Origin: Xanthostigma xanthostigma
Taxonomy: Eukaryota; Arthropoda; Insecta; Raphidioptera; Raphidiidae
DNA: 64,000 bases
Reading direction: 5' to 3'
Assembly (NCBI GenBank): GCA_963575645.1
Contig: OY754469.1
Coordinates: 43,668,753 to 43,732,752, forward strand
Both the position numbers and the translations under genes were made by a program. The notes beneath the pieces were generated by a model. It searched no databases. It was not told where the DNA came from and was given only the letters and a program-made list of their open reading frames with translations. Shown here piece by piece: positions 11,101 to 23,585 of this stretch. Positions within the stretch are counted from its first letter, which is position 1; every line of letters starts with the position of its first letter.

Positions 11101-14100
11101 TAGACAACTCTTACGGCACTATAGAGTACCTACACTCAAATTATTATTTATCTATGTGTAATAGAGGAGGTAGCTCTCAATAAATGCCTATCTGTGAACA
11201 CATTCTCTATACATTTCTCATTTTTTTTTATATTTCACTTCTAATAGCAGTAGATTAGATGGTCTTAAAACTGTAAATACTTTCTGAAGTTGCCTTCAAT
11301 TTTGCTATTGCATAAATGACTGATAACAATTAGATTTGATGAGACAGCAATTATAATTAATAGAAGAATATAAAATGAAATGATTTATTAATTTAAATAT
11401 TAGTTGTGACTTTTTTTAATTGAAAAAAATTTTAATTGATTGAGACAATAAAAGAATACCAATTTAATTATATAAGTATAGATTATCGACGCTCGACAAC
11501 TAAGACCATTAGCGCCTCAAGTAAATATCTATATCAAAGAAATAAATTAAATTAAATGAATCAGCGAGAGTGATGGCATTTAAAAAGCTCTTAGTATCAG
11601 ACTCAATGAAATTACATATAAATAAATGCATTGAAACAGAGACGTTTATGAGAATTATCAGTTAATCGCGTTTTGAATAAATGTCGACGACTTTAGAGCA
11701 GTTTGCTTTACATTTTAGGGTCGTATCAATGTTGAGCATAAAAACAATTAATACATACATCCCCAAAACACCTCTTCTGCCTATACGGCCTTGCCTTCTT
11801 TTCCATTAAACCAGACTGAGCCACAACAACACATGGTCAGGTACAGCTACTATATTATAATTATTTTCTTAGGTTTTCACGAAACTTTACATGTAGTTCG
11901 GCCAACAACGCCTGATGATGTACAAACAGCTGCTGCGTATGACGTAATCAAACGATTGTTACCTCAACAATATTTAAAATTTAGCGTGTCTGTCCGTTCA
12001 GATTTTGGACCCCAAGGCAGAGATACTTTTCGGGTAAAATAAAATGGTGCGAAATGACTAAAAAATGAAATGCTGCAAATAATACATTTTTTTGAAATTC
12101 TAGATTACAAAGGATAACAATACAGACCAAGTATCAATAATTGGAAATAGCGGAGTCGCCGTAGCATGGGGTTTTCATCATTATCTCAAATATTATTGCC
12201 GGTGCCACGTGTCTTGGGAAGCTGTTCAACTCTCGTTACCGCAACCATTGGTCGATGTTAACATTACTATTACTTCTAATGACAGGTCATTTTTTGCTAT
12301 TAACAATAACTCCCGCCAGAATTGGATAATTATTTGTTTCCTCATTTTCCTTACCATAATACTTAATATTGAAATTACTGTTTATTTCGTTTATTTTTGC
12401 AGATTTCGCTATTACCAGAATGTGTGCACATCAAGTTATAGTTTCGTTTGGTGGAATTGGGAACAGTGGGAAAAACACATTGATTGGATGGCACTTAATT
12501 CAATTAATTTAGCTCTAGCATTTACTGGACAAGAAAATATTTGGTTAAGAGTTTACTTGAAGTTGAATATGACAGACCAGGAAATTATGGAGCATTTCAC
12601 GGGACCAGCGTTCTTAGCTTGGTATGATACATCATGCTATTAACAATCAGTCATTATTAACTTCACCTCTATGTATGCAGTATTTATCTATCTAATGAAA
12701 TCTCTGAATGTAATTTTCACCCACTTCCAGACATCTGAATAATTTGAAATTTGGCACACGTATTACGAACCCATGACAATACAATAATTTCTATAAAAAA
12801 CAGTCATTTGAGTGTTGATTTTTAGGGTGATAATTAAAACTAGAGTTTAAAAAAACACTGTTATAGCAATGTGAACTAAACAACGTATAGGTATCAATAT
12901 GGAACACTTGAGTTGGAATGTTTCATTTTTCAGGCAACGAATGGGCAATCTTAGAGGCTTTGCTGGTCCGCTGAGCGATAACTGGCATTCCTTACAACTA
13001 AATATTCAAAAGAAGATCTTACAACGAATGAGAGAATTAGGTATCACTCCTGTTTTACCAGGATTTGCTGGACTCGTTCCTCGAGCAATGAAACGGTATT
13101 GGTTTTAAATAGCTGTTTTGATTGTGACTGTTTACTTAGTGTGATTGTTTCAATTTTAGATTGTTTCCAAACAGTTCGCTGACATTAATGACGAAATGGA
13201 ATACATTTAGTGACGAATTTTGTTGTCCATATTTGATAGAACCAACAGATCCATTGTTTCATAAAATTGGAACAATGTTTATGACAGAGGTAATGAAATG
13301 ATTGTGGTAGGTACAAGAGGTGTGTCTCATTTTAAACGGGTTATCAGAATTTTACAGGCGTGGGACTGGGAGATTTCTCTAGGGTCAAACATTGGTTAAA
13401 AATAGCCAATATTGAAAATGGACTTAAGCAAAAAATGGCCCGAACGTTATTGATAACATTTCCTCCCCTCTTTCTAATGAACCAATAAAATCTGAGTTTC
13501 CATTAAAAAAAACAAAAAACAAAGTCGTTGCTATCTCGACTGTGACGCCACCTGTGACATGTTGCGTTCCGGCGCTACAATTAGAACTTTTTCTCCTACA
13601 TCTGCAAAACTTTGAGATTAAAGACGGTTCGTTGCTAGATTCCTTGCTAGATTTGACTACTAGTTTTCTAGCGCTGGTTTTCTTGATTGCTGTTATGTGC
13701 TCGCTTCACACGAGACGTCTTTTCAAGCTAGTTTCGTGAATAAATCTGCTTTAAACACAGAGCGAAACGTGTCTGTTGTCTGACTCTGAGCAGCAGAATA
13801 TACTGCTTCCTGATTGGTTCTTGCTCATACCTAGCAAGGAAAATAGCCCCATGTCCTAATTTTAAATCCTATCTTATGAACAGAATCAATATCCTTCGGA
13901 GGACTATCTTTATCGATTTTAAATATTATTAACCGTTACAAGGCGTTCTGATCGCTATTTCTAAATTTTCACTGTAATCGCAATAAATATGGTTTTTTAA
14001 AACACTAAACCTAATTGAACCAATTTTACAGCTGATTTCTGAATTTGGAACCAATCACATTTACAGCTGCGACACTTTTAACGAAATGCAACCACAGAAC

Positions 14101-17100
14101 GGCGACCCTGAATACATAAGGTCGGTTGGTGCAGCTATTTTTTCGGCTATGAATAACAGTGATCCTCAAGCGATTTGGTAAATATAGGAACTATTTAATT
14201 TCATCCATAGTTTCGTTAATGATTTTACAAATAATAACACAATAAACAGGATGATGCAGAACTGGCTTTTTGTGAGCGAAGTTTTATTTTGGACTGAAAG
14301 CCGAGCTAAAGCTTTAATAACGTCCGTGCCTTTCGTAAGTATTGTTTAAATTACAGATTATTTTTCTCGTCTTGGATAGTATCATATACCAAAAAATGTA
14401 ATGATCATTGCTAACGTTATCAACGTATAGAATTTGTCCTCTTGGGGCTCTTGCGTTAAGGGTTGTGATTGTGATGAAGTAGAAATTAAGAGTTAAAATC
14501 ACTATTTTGTGCTATAACATTTTGCGTTTTGTACATTATATTAACATTTTATTCACAACAATTACACTTATCGATTGAATCAAATTAATATGTTAAATGT
14601 TTTATTTTCTCTTCCCGGGAAGAAAATCGAAATCCGGCTACGTGTTCTATCTCATGCCCAGCATATATTATAAATATAAATGTCCAAAAATTTAGCTTCT
14701 ACCCTAGTGCTTCTCAACTTTGCTTTAACGCTGTATAGTAATTTGGCACTGTGCCAATAGCTATTGGGATGAGAATTGAGAATTTAATATTTTCTTTTTG
14801 TTTACATAGGGAAGAATGCTTATATTGGATCTACAATCGGAACAGTGGCCACAATATGAACGGTTCAAGTCATATTTCGGACAGCCGTTTATTTGGTGCA
14901 TGCTTCACAATTTTGGAGGAACGTTGGGTCTCTTTGGATCAGTGGAACAAATATCTACGGTACTAAACACACATATATTTTTTTTAAATTATTGTCGATA
15001 ATTTCATTCTCTGTACGCTATTAAATCAGTTAAAATTTTATTAGCAATGTCTATATTATGTTTTTCAGTGGCCTCTAGAAGCAAGGGCAATGGCTAACAG
15101 TACAATGGTTGGTACGGGACTAACTCCGGAAGGAATAAATCAAAATTACGTTGTATACGACTTGATGATGGAGTCAGCTTGGAGAAAAAATCCAGTTAAT
15201 TTAACTTCTTGGTTCAATGACTACGCATTAAGGAGATATGGAAAGTCAGATTCACACGCGTCTGAAGCCTGGCAACTGCTAAAGGTTCTTCTTCATATTA
15301 CTTTAGAGTTTAGATACTGATGGATGGCTGTGGCGGGACCATTATTAAGACCATAACGTAACAAAACGTTCAGTCCATAATTGCAGCGTTTTTGGCAGCA
15401 GTGTCTGCTGGCTCCAGAAATATTTAATATAATATAATATTAAATATCTCTGACTGGCTCCATATAACAATACATTTATTTCGTGACTGATTCGTCCCCA
15501 TCCCAAATTTCATGCGTCCTGATGTTCATGAAAGATGAACAATGGGAGGAGTACTACTAGAATTGAAAGCAAGTTGACTTATAATAATCGACCTAATACG
15601 TAATAACGTAGATTGAAGAAATGTTTCGAAAATTTTAACATTTTGTAACAAATTATTAGTTTTTCAACGGTATAGGTAATGCGAATTTTAATGTTCAGCT
15701 GAAAAATGAAGGTAGTTTTTTAGTACATACACCTTCCAAATATTGATTTCGAAAGAAATCTAGATAGTTCAATGAAAATTCTATTATTTTCATTAGTAAA
15801 CAAGCTATTTTAAAATGTTTCGACAATTAGAATCTTTCATAATATAACAAATTGATAGTGTAATTATTTTGTTTTAGTCATCAGTGTACAATTACACAGG
15901 GCTTCTGAAAATTAGAGGAAAATACGTTATAAATCGACAACCACGATTAAATATTAAGCCATGGGTAAGTAAATCAATGATAATGGTAAAAACTATATGA
16001 AATTGTTTCTAACGCTTGTTAATTATATTTCAGTGGTGGTATCAGAGTACAGATTTAGAATTTGCCTGGGATCATATGATTTCTGCTTCAAGTAATCTAG
16101 AAAACAGCACGGCGTTTCGACATGATCTTGTAGATATTACTAGACAAGTACTTCAAGTGTTAGGAGATCAATATTATCAGGATTTAGTTCAACACTTCAA
16201 AGAGAAAAATCTACCGGCAGTTCGGTAAATTATGCCGTATTAAAAAAAATATGCGTGAGATTTTCGTGCGTTAGAAGTGAAACTTCTTAGACTCTAGCAT
16301 TTGTTGACGAATATTTTAAAACAAAACTAAAATAAATTATTCGCAATAAAACTTTACATTGATCTGGGCCAGTTTATACTAACGCACCTAAGAAAGTTTT
16401 ACTTCAAAAAATGAAAATAAAATATGTTCTAATATTGTTAATTCATACAATCTTATGATTTAGAAATATATTTTTAAATATTATAGAAACAAGATTACAA
16501 TTTTTGATTGAAATATTGTTTTAGAGATGAAATTGACATATTTCTACGAATTTTCGATGATATGGAAGCTTTATTGTCAACCAATGAAGCATTTTTACTA
16601 GGAAAATGGTTGAATTCCGCAAAAGCAATGGCTGCTAATTCAAAAGTAAATAATCGTTCGTTGAGTCCACAGAGATATTATAAGTAACTAGAGTTCGCTA
16701 GTTCGTATGCTTGCCATAAGTGAAAGTGTCCTCAGTTGAAAGAGAGAACGCTGTAGCGGGTCCAGAAATACAAATCAGCATTGTTTTGTATCATTAGTTA
16801 CCACAGAGATAAAGAACTTTTCTCTCTCTGAATTGCAGACACTTTCACGGCTCACTCGCGTACTCTAGTATAATATCTCTATAGTTGTATTAATTAACTA
16901 TTTTCATTCTTAAATATGGTTTCATTAATATAATTTCAGGAAGAACAATTTTATGAATACAATGCTAGGAACCAAATCACTTTATGGGGACCAAACGGAG
17001 AAATCAAAGATTACGCTAACAAGCAATGGGCAGGTAATATTTTTTCCCTTGATATATACCGATCTTCAATGATTTTAAAAAGTGTAGTTGAATTTATAAG

Positions 17101-18475
17101 TGAAAATTAAACGACTTACTTTTTAATAAAAAAAATTTGGATTACTTCCGGAACTTTAAAACTAACACACGAAGGACAAATTTTATGGTCACCGATACGG
17201 TTTTAGACTATTTTATGTGGCACTGTAGGATTTAAATATTTCAGGGATGGTGTTACACTTTTTTCGTCCACGTTGGGAACTTTTCCTAGGAGCTATGAAC
17301 GAGTCCCTGTCGACAAACCAAACCTTTAACGAAAGTGATGTTATCCGAAAAGTTTTCACTCAAGTTGAAAAACCATTTACTTTTGATCAAACGCCGTTTC
17401 CCGATACACCAAAAGGTACGATATTCAGAGCTATAAACAGAAACACTTTTTCCAAAATATTGTCTTTTTAAAAAAATGAATTTTCAAGGTGATGATTGGA
17501 GCTATTCCCTGGAATAACCAATCATCAATATAAATACACCCATCCCCCGATTTACACGGTACTTGTTTTACACGTTTTCGCTTTTACACGGTTTTCCAAA
17601 TAAGTTTTTTTTTTGTTTTTATCGCACTCTACTAAATGCTACTGTGATTGAACACGTGCGCTGTGTACACATCTCACGGGGAATCCCGAGCTTATGTGCT
17701 GACTTGCTGCACACGCACACTATGTCTGTATTTCTTCGCATAAAATTAAAGTTTTATCTACGGAAAATTGTATTTGAGTGAAAGTTTCACAGTTTCAGAA
17801 AGATTTATTTTTCCATATTATTTCTGTGTAGGTACACCTAAAAATATTGAAAAAAATCACAACTGTTAAATAGCAAAATTATGCATTTAGTGCAAGCTTT
17901 TCGATTTACACGGTTTTGACTTGAAAATTTTTAATTTTCGATTTACACGTTTTTCTCAGGAACGTATCTATCGTGTAAATCGGGGGATAGGTGTACAGTA
18001 GAATCTCACTAATCCGACACTATTAAAAACTAGGGGGTGCCGGATTATTGGATTGTATAGAAAAATCCATAATATGTAAATAAAATAAAGCATTTCATAA
18101 AAAGATAACAGTAAAGAGGGGTGAGGGAGACTTGAGCGTAGGTTGCCGGATTATTAGATGTACTGGACTACTGAAGTGCCGGATTAGTGAGATTCTACTG
18201 TATTTACATTGCGAACACGGTTAGTGAACTTGAAAAAGGTCGCTAACAATTTTTTTATTCTATTGTATTCTATTATTGACCACTTTTATTTTCAAGGTGA
18301 CAGTATAGCAATCGCACGTATCATTCACAAACGTTGGTTTTCCACCATCCGTTCAACTAAAATCAAAACCAAGTCTGCTAAAAATAAACCTAAATCTAAC
18401 CTTTCGTCAGGAGACTCTTTGTTACTGTTCGTAATGTCGTTACCGAAAATGTTCGACAACACTACATTTTTTTAA
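8122..18475 (+). CDS. NAGLU: Alpha-N-acetylglucosaminidase, 16 exons, complete
   Basis: Lysosomal GH89 enzyme that removes terminal alpha-linked N-acetylglucosamine from heparan sulfate. Exons: 8122-8200, 11873-12033, 12104-12285, 12403-12621, 12934-13095, 13160-13289, 14032-14177, 14250-14334, 14810-14959, 15069-15284, 15878-15964, 16034-16224, 16525-16645, 16940-17033, 17245-17415, 18297-18475. Every junction is GT..AG and in phase; the total is 2373 nt, 790 aa (human enzyme 743). Residues 1-26 form a signal peptide with a hydrophobic LLIVVVCLA core. Family blocks follow in order: [57 protein letters not shown] (E329, matching human catalytic E316), [19 protein letters not shown], then E473 matching human E446, and the C-terminal [14 protein letters not shown] and FRPRW. 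Several N-x-S/T sites fit glycosylation. The C-terminus is about 35 residues longer than human and basic. Intron 1 (3.7 kb) holds an antisense receptor gene; intron 15 holds two MITEs. Confidence 0.96.
9037..10655 (-). CDS. Gustatory receptor, nested in NAGLU intron 1 (3' exon not found)
   Basis: Seven-transmembrane insect chemoreceptor of the 7tm_7 type, expected in the dendrite membrane of taste neurons. Exon 10655-9684 encodes 324 residues with successive hydrophobic segments (for example [56 protein letters not shown], and two near the end), and ends in CAG|GTAGCG. Exon 9195-9037 continues in phase with 53 residues, [10 protein letters not shown] to [23 protein letters not shown], which corresponds to the intracellular loop 3 and TM7 region of the family, and ends in CCG|GTAAGA. 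Family members finish with a short exon encoding about ten residues of a TYxxxxxQF type. I could not find a convincing one between 8205 and 9030. The protein is thus 377 residues plus a missing tail, or the gene is decaying. No internal stops or frameshifts are seen. Confidence 0.75.
13527..13866 (-). repeat. Interspersed repeat family C, copy in NAGLU intron 6
   Basis: The minus strand reads through GAGCAAGAACCAATCAGGAA and CAGTAT into a stretch matching 35075-35350 and 31255-31490. Copies therefore occur in both orientations. Shared parts also include GACGTCTCGTGTGAAGCGAG and the phrase CAAGGAATCTAGC. No coding capacity is seen. Confidence 0.65.
17537..17993. mobile_element. TA-flanked MITE in NAGLU intron 15
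   Basis: The ends are inverted: CACCCATCCCCCGATTTACA at the left and the reverse of CACCTATCCCCCGATTTACA at the right, each flanked by TA (17535-17536 and 17994-17995). Its interior repeats the phrase TTTACACG several times. A TA target and this TIR style suggest a Tc1/mariner or pogo-related element. There is no transposase frame. Confidence 0.8.
17996..18200. mobile_element. pogo-like MITE abutting the preceding one
   Basis: A 205-bp element with inverted ends CAGTAGAATCTCACTAATCC and its complement, flanked by TA at 17994-17995 and 18201-18202. The CAGTAGAAYCTC type of end is characteristic of pogo/Tigger elements. It shares its left TA with the right TA of the neighbouring element. It is too small to be autonomous. 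Confidence 0.85.
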
Positions 18476-18538
18476 TGAAATATTTTTATAATAGAATGAA
18501 TTTATATGTGCCTTATATTATGGGTAGTTAATTTCATA

Positions 18539-18544
18539 AATAAA
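18539..18544 (+). promoter_or_regulatory. NAGLU polyadenylation signal candidate
   Basis: AATAAA 64 bases after the NAGLU stop codon, followed by a T-rich tract from 18556 that fits a downstream element. Confidence 0.5.
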
Positions 18545-19453
18545 AACTACATCTTTATTATTATTTTTTTTTATTCGGATTTTTCTTTTTTGTTGATTTA
18601 GTTTCTACAATTACGTTTAGTACGTAAAGTTTGTTCTGTTTATTATGTTGTTACAAATAATTTCAGGATTACTAAGTTTTAAAGTCATTATAAAAATAGT
18701 TATATATGTTTCAACCAAATATAGGAAACATTCATTGAACGAACAAGCAGTAATAACGTGTTTTGGATAATATTTAACAACCCAACACAGATATGAGTCG
18801 ATTATCTGTCGCTGTGCGATATTGGCCACCTGCGTAACACGATTGTTCCATAGACAGGCCCCTAGCCACGTACGGGCGATGTCCGTATTAGCGATTTGTT
18901 TGCCCGTACTAGCAAGTCGCACAATCACACTTATTGAAACATTTGTTGTTATATAATCTCGCCCGTACTACGATTTGGACCTGGCTACGGGCCTGTCCAT
19001 AGAGTTGGCAAAGTGCATTTAATTTGTATGTAGCCTCTCACATTGTTTTGGAAATGGCCAACATTCATTAAACAAAGGTTTCACTGTATAGTCAAAAATA
19101 CTGCTTGTACAAGTTCAAAATACAATAAATTTTCATTAATTTATTATTTGTCTAATTCAATAAGAAGTACTGACAACCTGAGTTTAAAAACCCTGTAAAC
19201 TCTTCTAGTAGACACATAAATTGTCAAATAATGATGCAGTTGCTATTTTTTTCGTTACAATGAAAAAAGACACAACTCTCACTGAATACTTTTAGATATC
19301 TTGTCTCAGCACAATCGTTACAAAAAAAAAACAATATTCAATATTTAATTATCTGCATACACTCAAAACACTGCATTTTGCTAGTGTATTTGAATTTAAT
19401 AATTATATTGCACATTTGTAAACAAATTTCTTTGCAACGCTGTGACAAGTACT

Positions 19454-20074
19454 ACAGGCAATAGAGTCGTTATTTTTATTCCGCATTGCATTATCCTACA
19501 ACTTTTTTTCGTTTTCTTAAATAGGTTCAGTATCACGTACTGACCCTAAATGCACAAAATCCTTACAAATTAGGCGGGCGGAAGTGTCGCCATTTTGACA
19601 AAAACCGTTTTTCAAGTTATAACGCGTAACATGTTACGCGTTATAACTTGAAAAATATTAATTTTAGAAAAAAAAGTTTAAAGTAAAAGTTGTAGAAAAT
19701 TTGTAGATTTAAAACTTAAGTCATTAGCATTTTATTGTTTAAACAATTATTAGAAGAGATATCTATGGGTCCAAAAGTCAATAAACAAATCGTAATAGTT
19801 GAATAAGTCGTACACGGTAAGTGATACAAAAAAAAATTATTGAACAAAAAAGATAGTAAATTTATTTATCTACAATAAAGGTTATTACCTTTTTTGGCCT
19901 CAAGTGCACGGTTACGAAGATATAGGCTGAAACGGTTTTTGTCAAAATGGCGGCACTTCCGCCCACCTAATTTGTAAGGATTTTGTGCATTTAGGGTCAG
20001 AACGTGATACTGAACCTATTTAAGAAAACGAAAAAAAGTTGTAGGATAATGCAGAAAAATTCTCTATTACCTGT
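19454..20074. mobile_element. Foldback/MITE with long terminal inverted repeats
   Basis: Left arm from ACAGGCAATAGAG at 19454 to about 19640 matches, inverted, the right arm from about 19905 to CTCTATTACCTGT ending at 20074. Shared blocks include GGTTCAGTATCACG, GCATTATCCTACAAC and the phrase AAATCCTTACAAATTAGG. A 3-bp ACT flanks both ends and may be the target duplication. A perfect palindrome ACGCGTAACATGTTACGCGT sits in the left arm. There is no coding sequence. Confidence 0.75.
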
Positions 20075-20169
20075 ACTAAGGGTAATTAAAGGAATTGATC
20101 GGTAGAGCTGTCTTTTACCATAGCAGCAAAAAACAAACCATTTAAAACTACGGGCCTGCTTAAAATGCT

Positions 20170-20307
20170 AACATTTTCACTGCTCAAAATTCGTTCGGCG
20201 CGTTTAATATATCGCCCACATGGCGGCTGCCACGAAATATTGGCATTTTCTTGCATTCATTTGTCGTATTGCATAATAGGCAGTTTTAGCTGGGCAGTGA
20301 AAATGTT
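20170..20307. mobile_element. Small MITE with 14-bp inverted ends
   Basis: AACATTTTCACTGC at 20170-20183 is repeated inverted at 20294-20307. The 138-bp unit contains no gene. The target duplication is unclear because the flanks are AT-rich. Confidence 0.55.
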
Positions 20308-21388
20308 TTAATAAATAAAATATGTAATAGTTTGAAATAAAAAAATAACAGCCTTTCATATTTTGGTAACTAACATAAAAAAAATTGTATTCTCACTGGG
20401 TAAAATATAAAAAATACGTATAGGTATAAAAATTAAAAAAACATACAATTAAATATATTATAACACGATCAAAATTGAAACGGCCACTTCACTGTAACAA
20501 ATTAGTATTATAGACTGGTCGATGTCTGAAATTTGTAGGCCTCCAAATTAGAATCGTTCCAAAAAGTACAGTTTTTGCAGCTAAGTAGTAAACAGTGTTT
20601 TTATTAGTATTTTAAGTTGGAACTGGGAAACACTGAAAACATGCCTTGAATAGAGAGCATTGAACTTTTGCAATAAAAATGCTACTTTTGAAGGAATTGC
20701 CATATACGCCAATTTATTAAAGATACACTAAATAGTTGTCAACTTGTCAAGCGTCTATATCTATAGTAACTAACTCTCTCTAATAAAAATACAATTTTCT
20801 ACCTAGCTGCAAAGTTTAATGTTTTCTGCAATTATTCGAAACGAGATTTAACTGGCCTATTTGCTGAAAATACAGCCGTTTCAATAAACAAAAGGGGAAT
20901 TTTTCATGTAATAATGACTATATGGCACTTCAGAATAGTTTCTGTGTTCATAATATTCTTCCACATAAATGTAGCTACAAAAATCTTTTTATTACATTTT
21001 TTTTTGATCATTCAAAAATAGGTAAAAACAACGAACAATAATAAAAACAAATGTCAAACATCCAACAAACAAAATAACCACTGGAATGAAACAAGTTTTT
21101 TAAACAACGTAGAGTGCGCATTTGTTTTAAAGTTTGTTAAATAAGGTACGTAAAGTAATACAAATATTGTCAATCACAGGCAAGTCATAGAACACCAAAA
21201 TACTGGAAATTTATAACGAAATACTCCTCCGATTTAAAACGGAAGGTAGTCAACAATAAAAAAATATAATACCTGTCAAAAAATAGACAAAAGATCACAA
21301 TGAAAAAAATGGAAAAGGAAAAAAGGAAAAGTGCACTTATCTCAAAACTTGGCTGACTCGGTATGATGCCCCAACTTTAGAAAAATGA
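20308..21388. other. Intergenic space at the 3' side of CHK2
   Basis: AT-rich DNA between convergent NAGLU and CHK2. The part next to 21388 should be the CHK2 3' UTR. No gene or complete mobile element is seen. Confidence 0.4.
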
Positions 21389-23452
21389 TCATATCTTCTG
21401 TCTTTTCAAAGGCGGTTCTGCGACATCTTTCAGCTCACACTGTTCGACTTCTAATTGCTCATTCCTCATTAGTTTAGCTACTTTCATTATGACGCACTGG
21501 TCTTGCATCCATTCGTGTTCCAAAATTTCATCGATTGTTATACGTTTTTCTGGTTCAACGGTGAGAAATTCCTTGATCAGACTTTTTACCGGTTCGGAAA
21601 CGCTTTGCCATGCTTCCGAATCAAACGAATATTTTCCGGAAAGAATATATTCGTTCGGATTGCTTTGAGGGAAAGGTAATTCACAACTTAACCTGTATAA
21701 TGATCAAAATACATTAAAAAAATTGGTTGTCTGTAAAGTCGGTTTACGGACGATAGTTTTACGTGATAACGTATTCCGCTCGAATATCATATTTAATAAT
21801 CACGCACAGGGTCAGGCAGAACGTTAATTTATTTATTAAAATTACTCACCACCTATAATAATAATTGTTTTTTTTAACTTTCTTTCTTTCGTATTTATTT
21901 TAAGTCTCAAAGATTAACTGTCATAATATTTTGAAAACAATTGTTTCAATGTTTATATAAAATTCCAAAACCTACTTACAATATTTAAGTATTTTCATAC
22001 GTCAAAAAATTGATTTTTATAATGATAAAATTTGTAAGAAAACGATTTTTTTCGAGAGATGAGACCTAGCTAAAACGATTTTTTGCCCACCAAAATCCCT
22101 TTTCAGTAAATTTCATCCAAATCGTTATGACCGTTTTCGAGAAAAGCATGCACAGGGTCAGGCGGAACGTTACACTTTTTCGTACATGCAGCCGGTGTTT
22201 CATCAATTTATAAGATTGGTGATTCATCAATTTATAAGACCTTATCACGTCAAAAGGAAAGAAATATAATAAGTATACAGTGTTTCAAAATGAATAATGA
22301 AAAACTTACATAAAATACAGAATCACCCCGAGACTCCAGATGTCGACTTGACTTGTGTAGGAATTTTGACCGTTTGTTTTTAATATTTCAGGCGCTACAT
22401 ACATGGGACTTCCACACACCGTTTTTAGAACAGTTTCTTGATCAATAAACTTGCTCATGCCAAAATCTGATACTTTAATTAACGTATGCGTTTTTTCATC
22501 GGAAAGCAAAACATTTTCCGGTTTCAAATCGCGATGAACGATACCCTGACGATGCAGGTAGTTTACCGCTTGAATTATTTGGTAAAAGAAAATTTTTCCA
22601 GTTTCTTCAGATATTCTTCCCAACATGATACGATCGAAGAGTTCACCACCCTCCATGAATTCTAGTATGATATAAACAGCATCTTTCGAATCTATTATAT
22701 TGTTCACAGAGATTATGCAGGGGTGCCGTAATTGTTTTAATATTATTGCCTCGTTCATTATATTTAAATTCATAGCACGTCCCTTTGTAAACTTGCGTTT
22801 CGCTATTTTTTTCATTGCTAGTCTCTCACAAGTTACTTTATCAAAAATTAGACTAACTTCACCAAATGCTCCAGTACCAAGAAGTTTTGAAATAACATAT
22901 TTTGAACTAATTTCCGGTACTAAGTCGGTAACCTCTGCTATTGTTTTAAAAACGTAAAAACGAGTAAAACGATGACCTACTGCTATTTCATCGTTGTTTT
23001 GTAAAATCATACATTTCCCTTTGCCGATTTTATTTCCATTTATAAATGTGCCATTATGACTGAAGTCTTCTATATACACAGGTGCTAAGATATCGTCTTC
23101 CTTGCGGTATATTTTAAAATGCAATTTGCTTACTATTTTTAGAATTTTGGGGTTCATATTCAAAGACGAAAGAACAACGTTACAGTCATCTGATCGTCCA
23201 AGTGTGAATTCTGGTTCAATCAGATCTAAAACAAAACGTTTAAATTGCTTATTTTGATTATAATTAGAATAATACAGGTACCCTTTTTCTGCAGTACTTA
23301 CCTATGGGACTTAAAAATATTTTGATGGGGTATAAACGACCCCATACAGCAGGAACTTCAATATCGTTTTCCGGTGTCAATTCTATATCTACTTGGGACT
23401 GTGTCTGAGTAAGTGGTAGGCTTGATGGGATTAAAATTTCGTCTCCGACCAT
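21389..23452 (-). CDS. CHK2: CHK2 (loki) checkpoint serine/threonine kinase, 3 exons
   Basis: Nuclear kinase activated by ATM after DNA double-strand breaks. Exons 23452-23302, 23225-22310 and 21692-21389 join in phase (GTAAGT..TTAG, GTAAGT..ACAG), giving 456 aa, a normal length for an insect CHK2. Residues 15-20 TQTQSQ form a compact SQ/TQ cluster for ATM. The FHA domain spans about 37-145, with the conserved GR at 60-61, S83/H86 and NGT at 108-110. The kinase domain spans about 160-415: glycine loop GTGAFGEV 167-174, catalytic lysine K189, HRDLKPEN 281-288, DFG 304-306, activation-loop T319 and S323 in LKTVCGSP (matching human T383 and T387), APE 328-330. The tail ends PPLKRQKI, a likely nuclear localisation signal. 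The start at 23452 is the first ATG before the SQ/TQ cluster. Intron 2 carries a 540-bp repeat. Confidence 0.96.
21720..22258. mobile_element. Repeat family B (MITE-like) in CHK2 intron 2
   Basis: The segment matches 27830-28420 along its whole length: TTGGTTGTCTG and a GTCGGTTTACGGACGATAG block at the left, then GAGAGATGAGACCTAGCTAA and the phrase CATGCAGCCGGTGTTT to the right. Subterminal inverted sequences TTTACGTGATAACG and CTTATCACGTCAAA suggest a DNA-transposon derivative. No intact coding frame is present. Confidence 0.7.
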
Positions 23453-23551
23453 TTTTCCAAAATTTTATATCACTTGCAGTTAGATTAGACATTAGAACAT
23501 CGTTTGTTTTTTGCACGTGTATTACAACTTGTGTAACACTTTCAAACACTG

Positions 23552-23585
23552 AGAACTGACATTTCATTGGCTGACATCACGTGGT
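23552..23585 (-). promoter_or_regulatory. Candidate CHK2 promoter: E-box, CCAAT, initiator
   Basis: About 100 bases upstream of the CHK2 ATG the minus strand reads CACGTG (23583-23578), then CCAAT within GTCAGCCAATGAAATG, then a TCAGTT initiator (23559-23554). This is a TATA-less arrangement. It is a composition-based inference. Confidence 0.4.
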
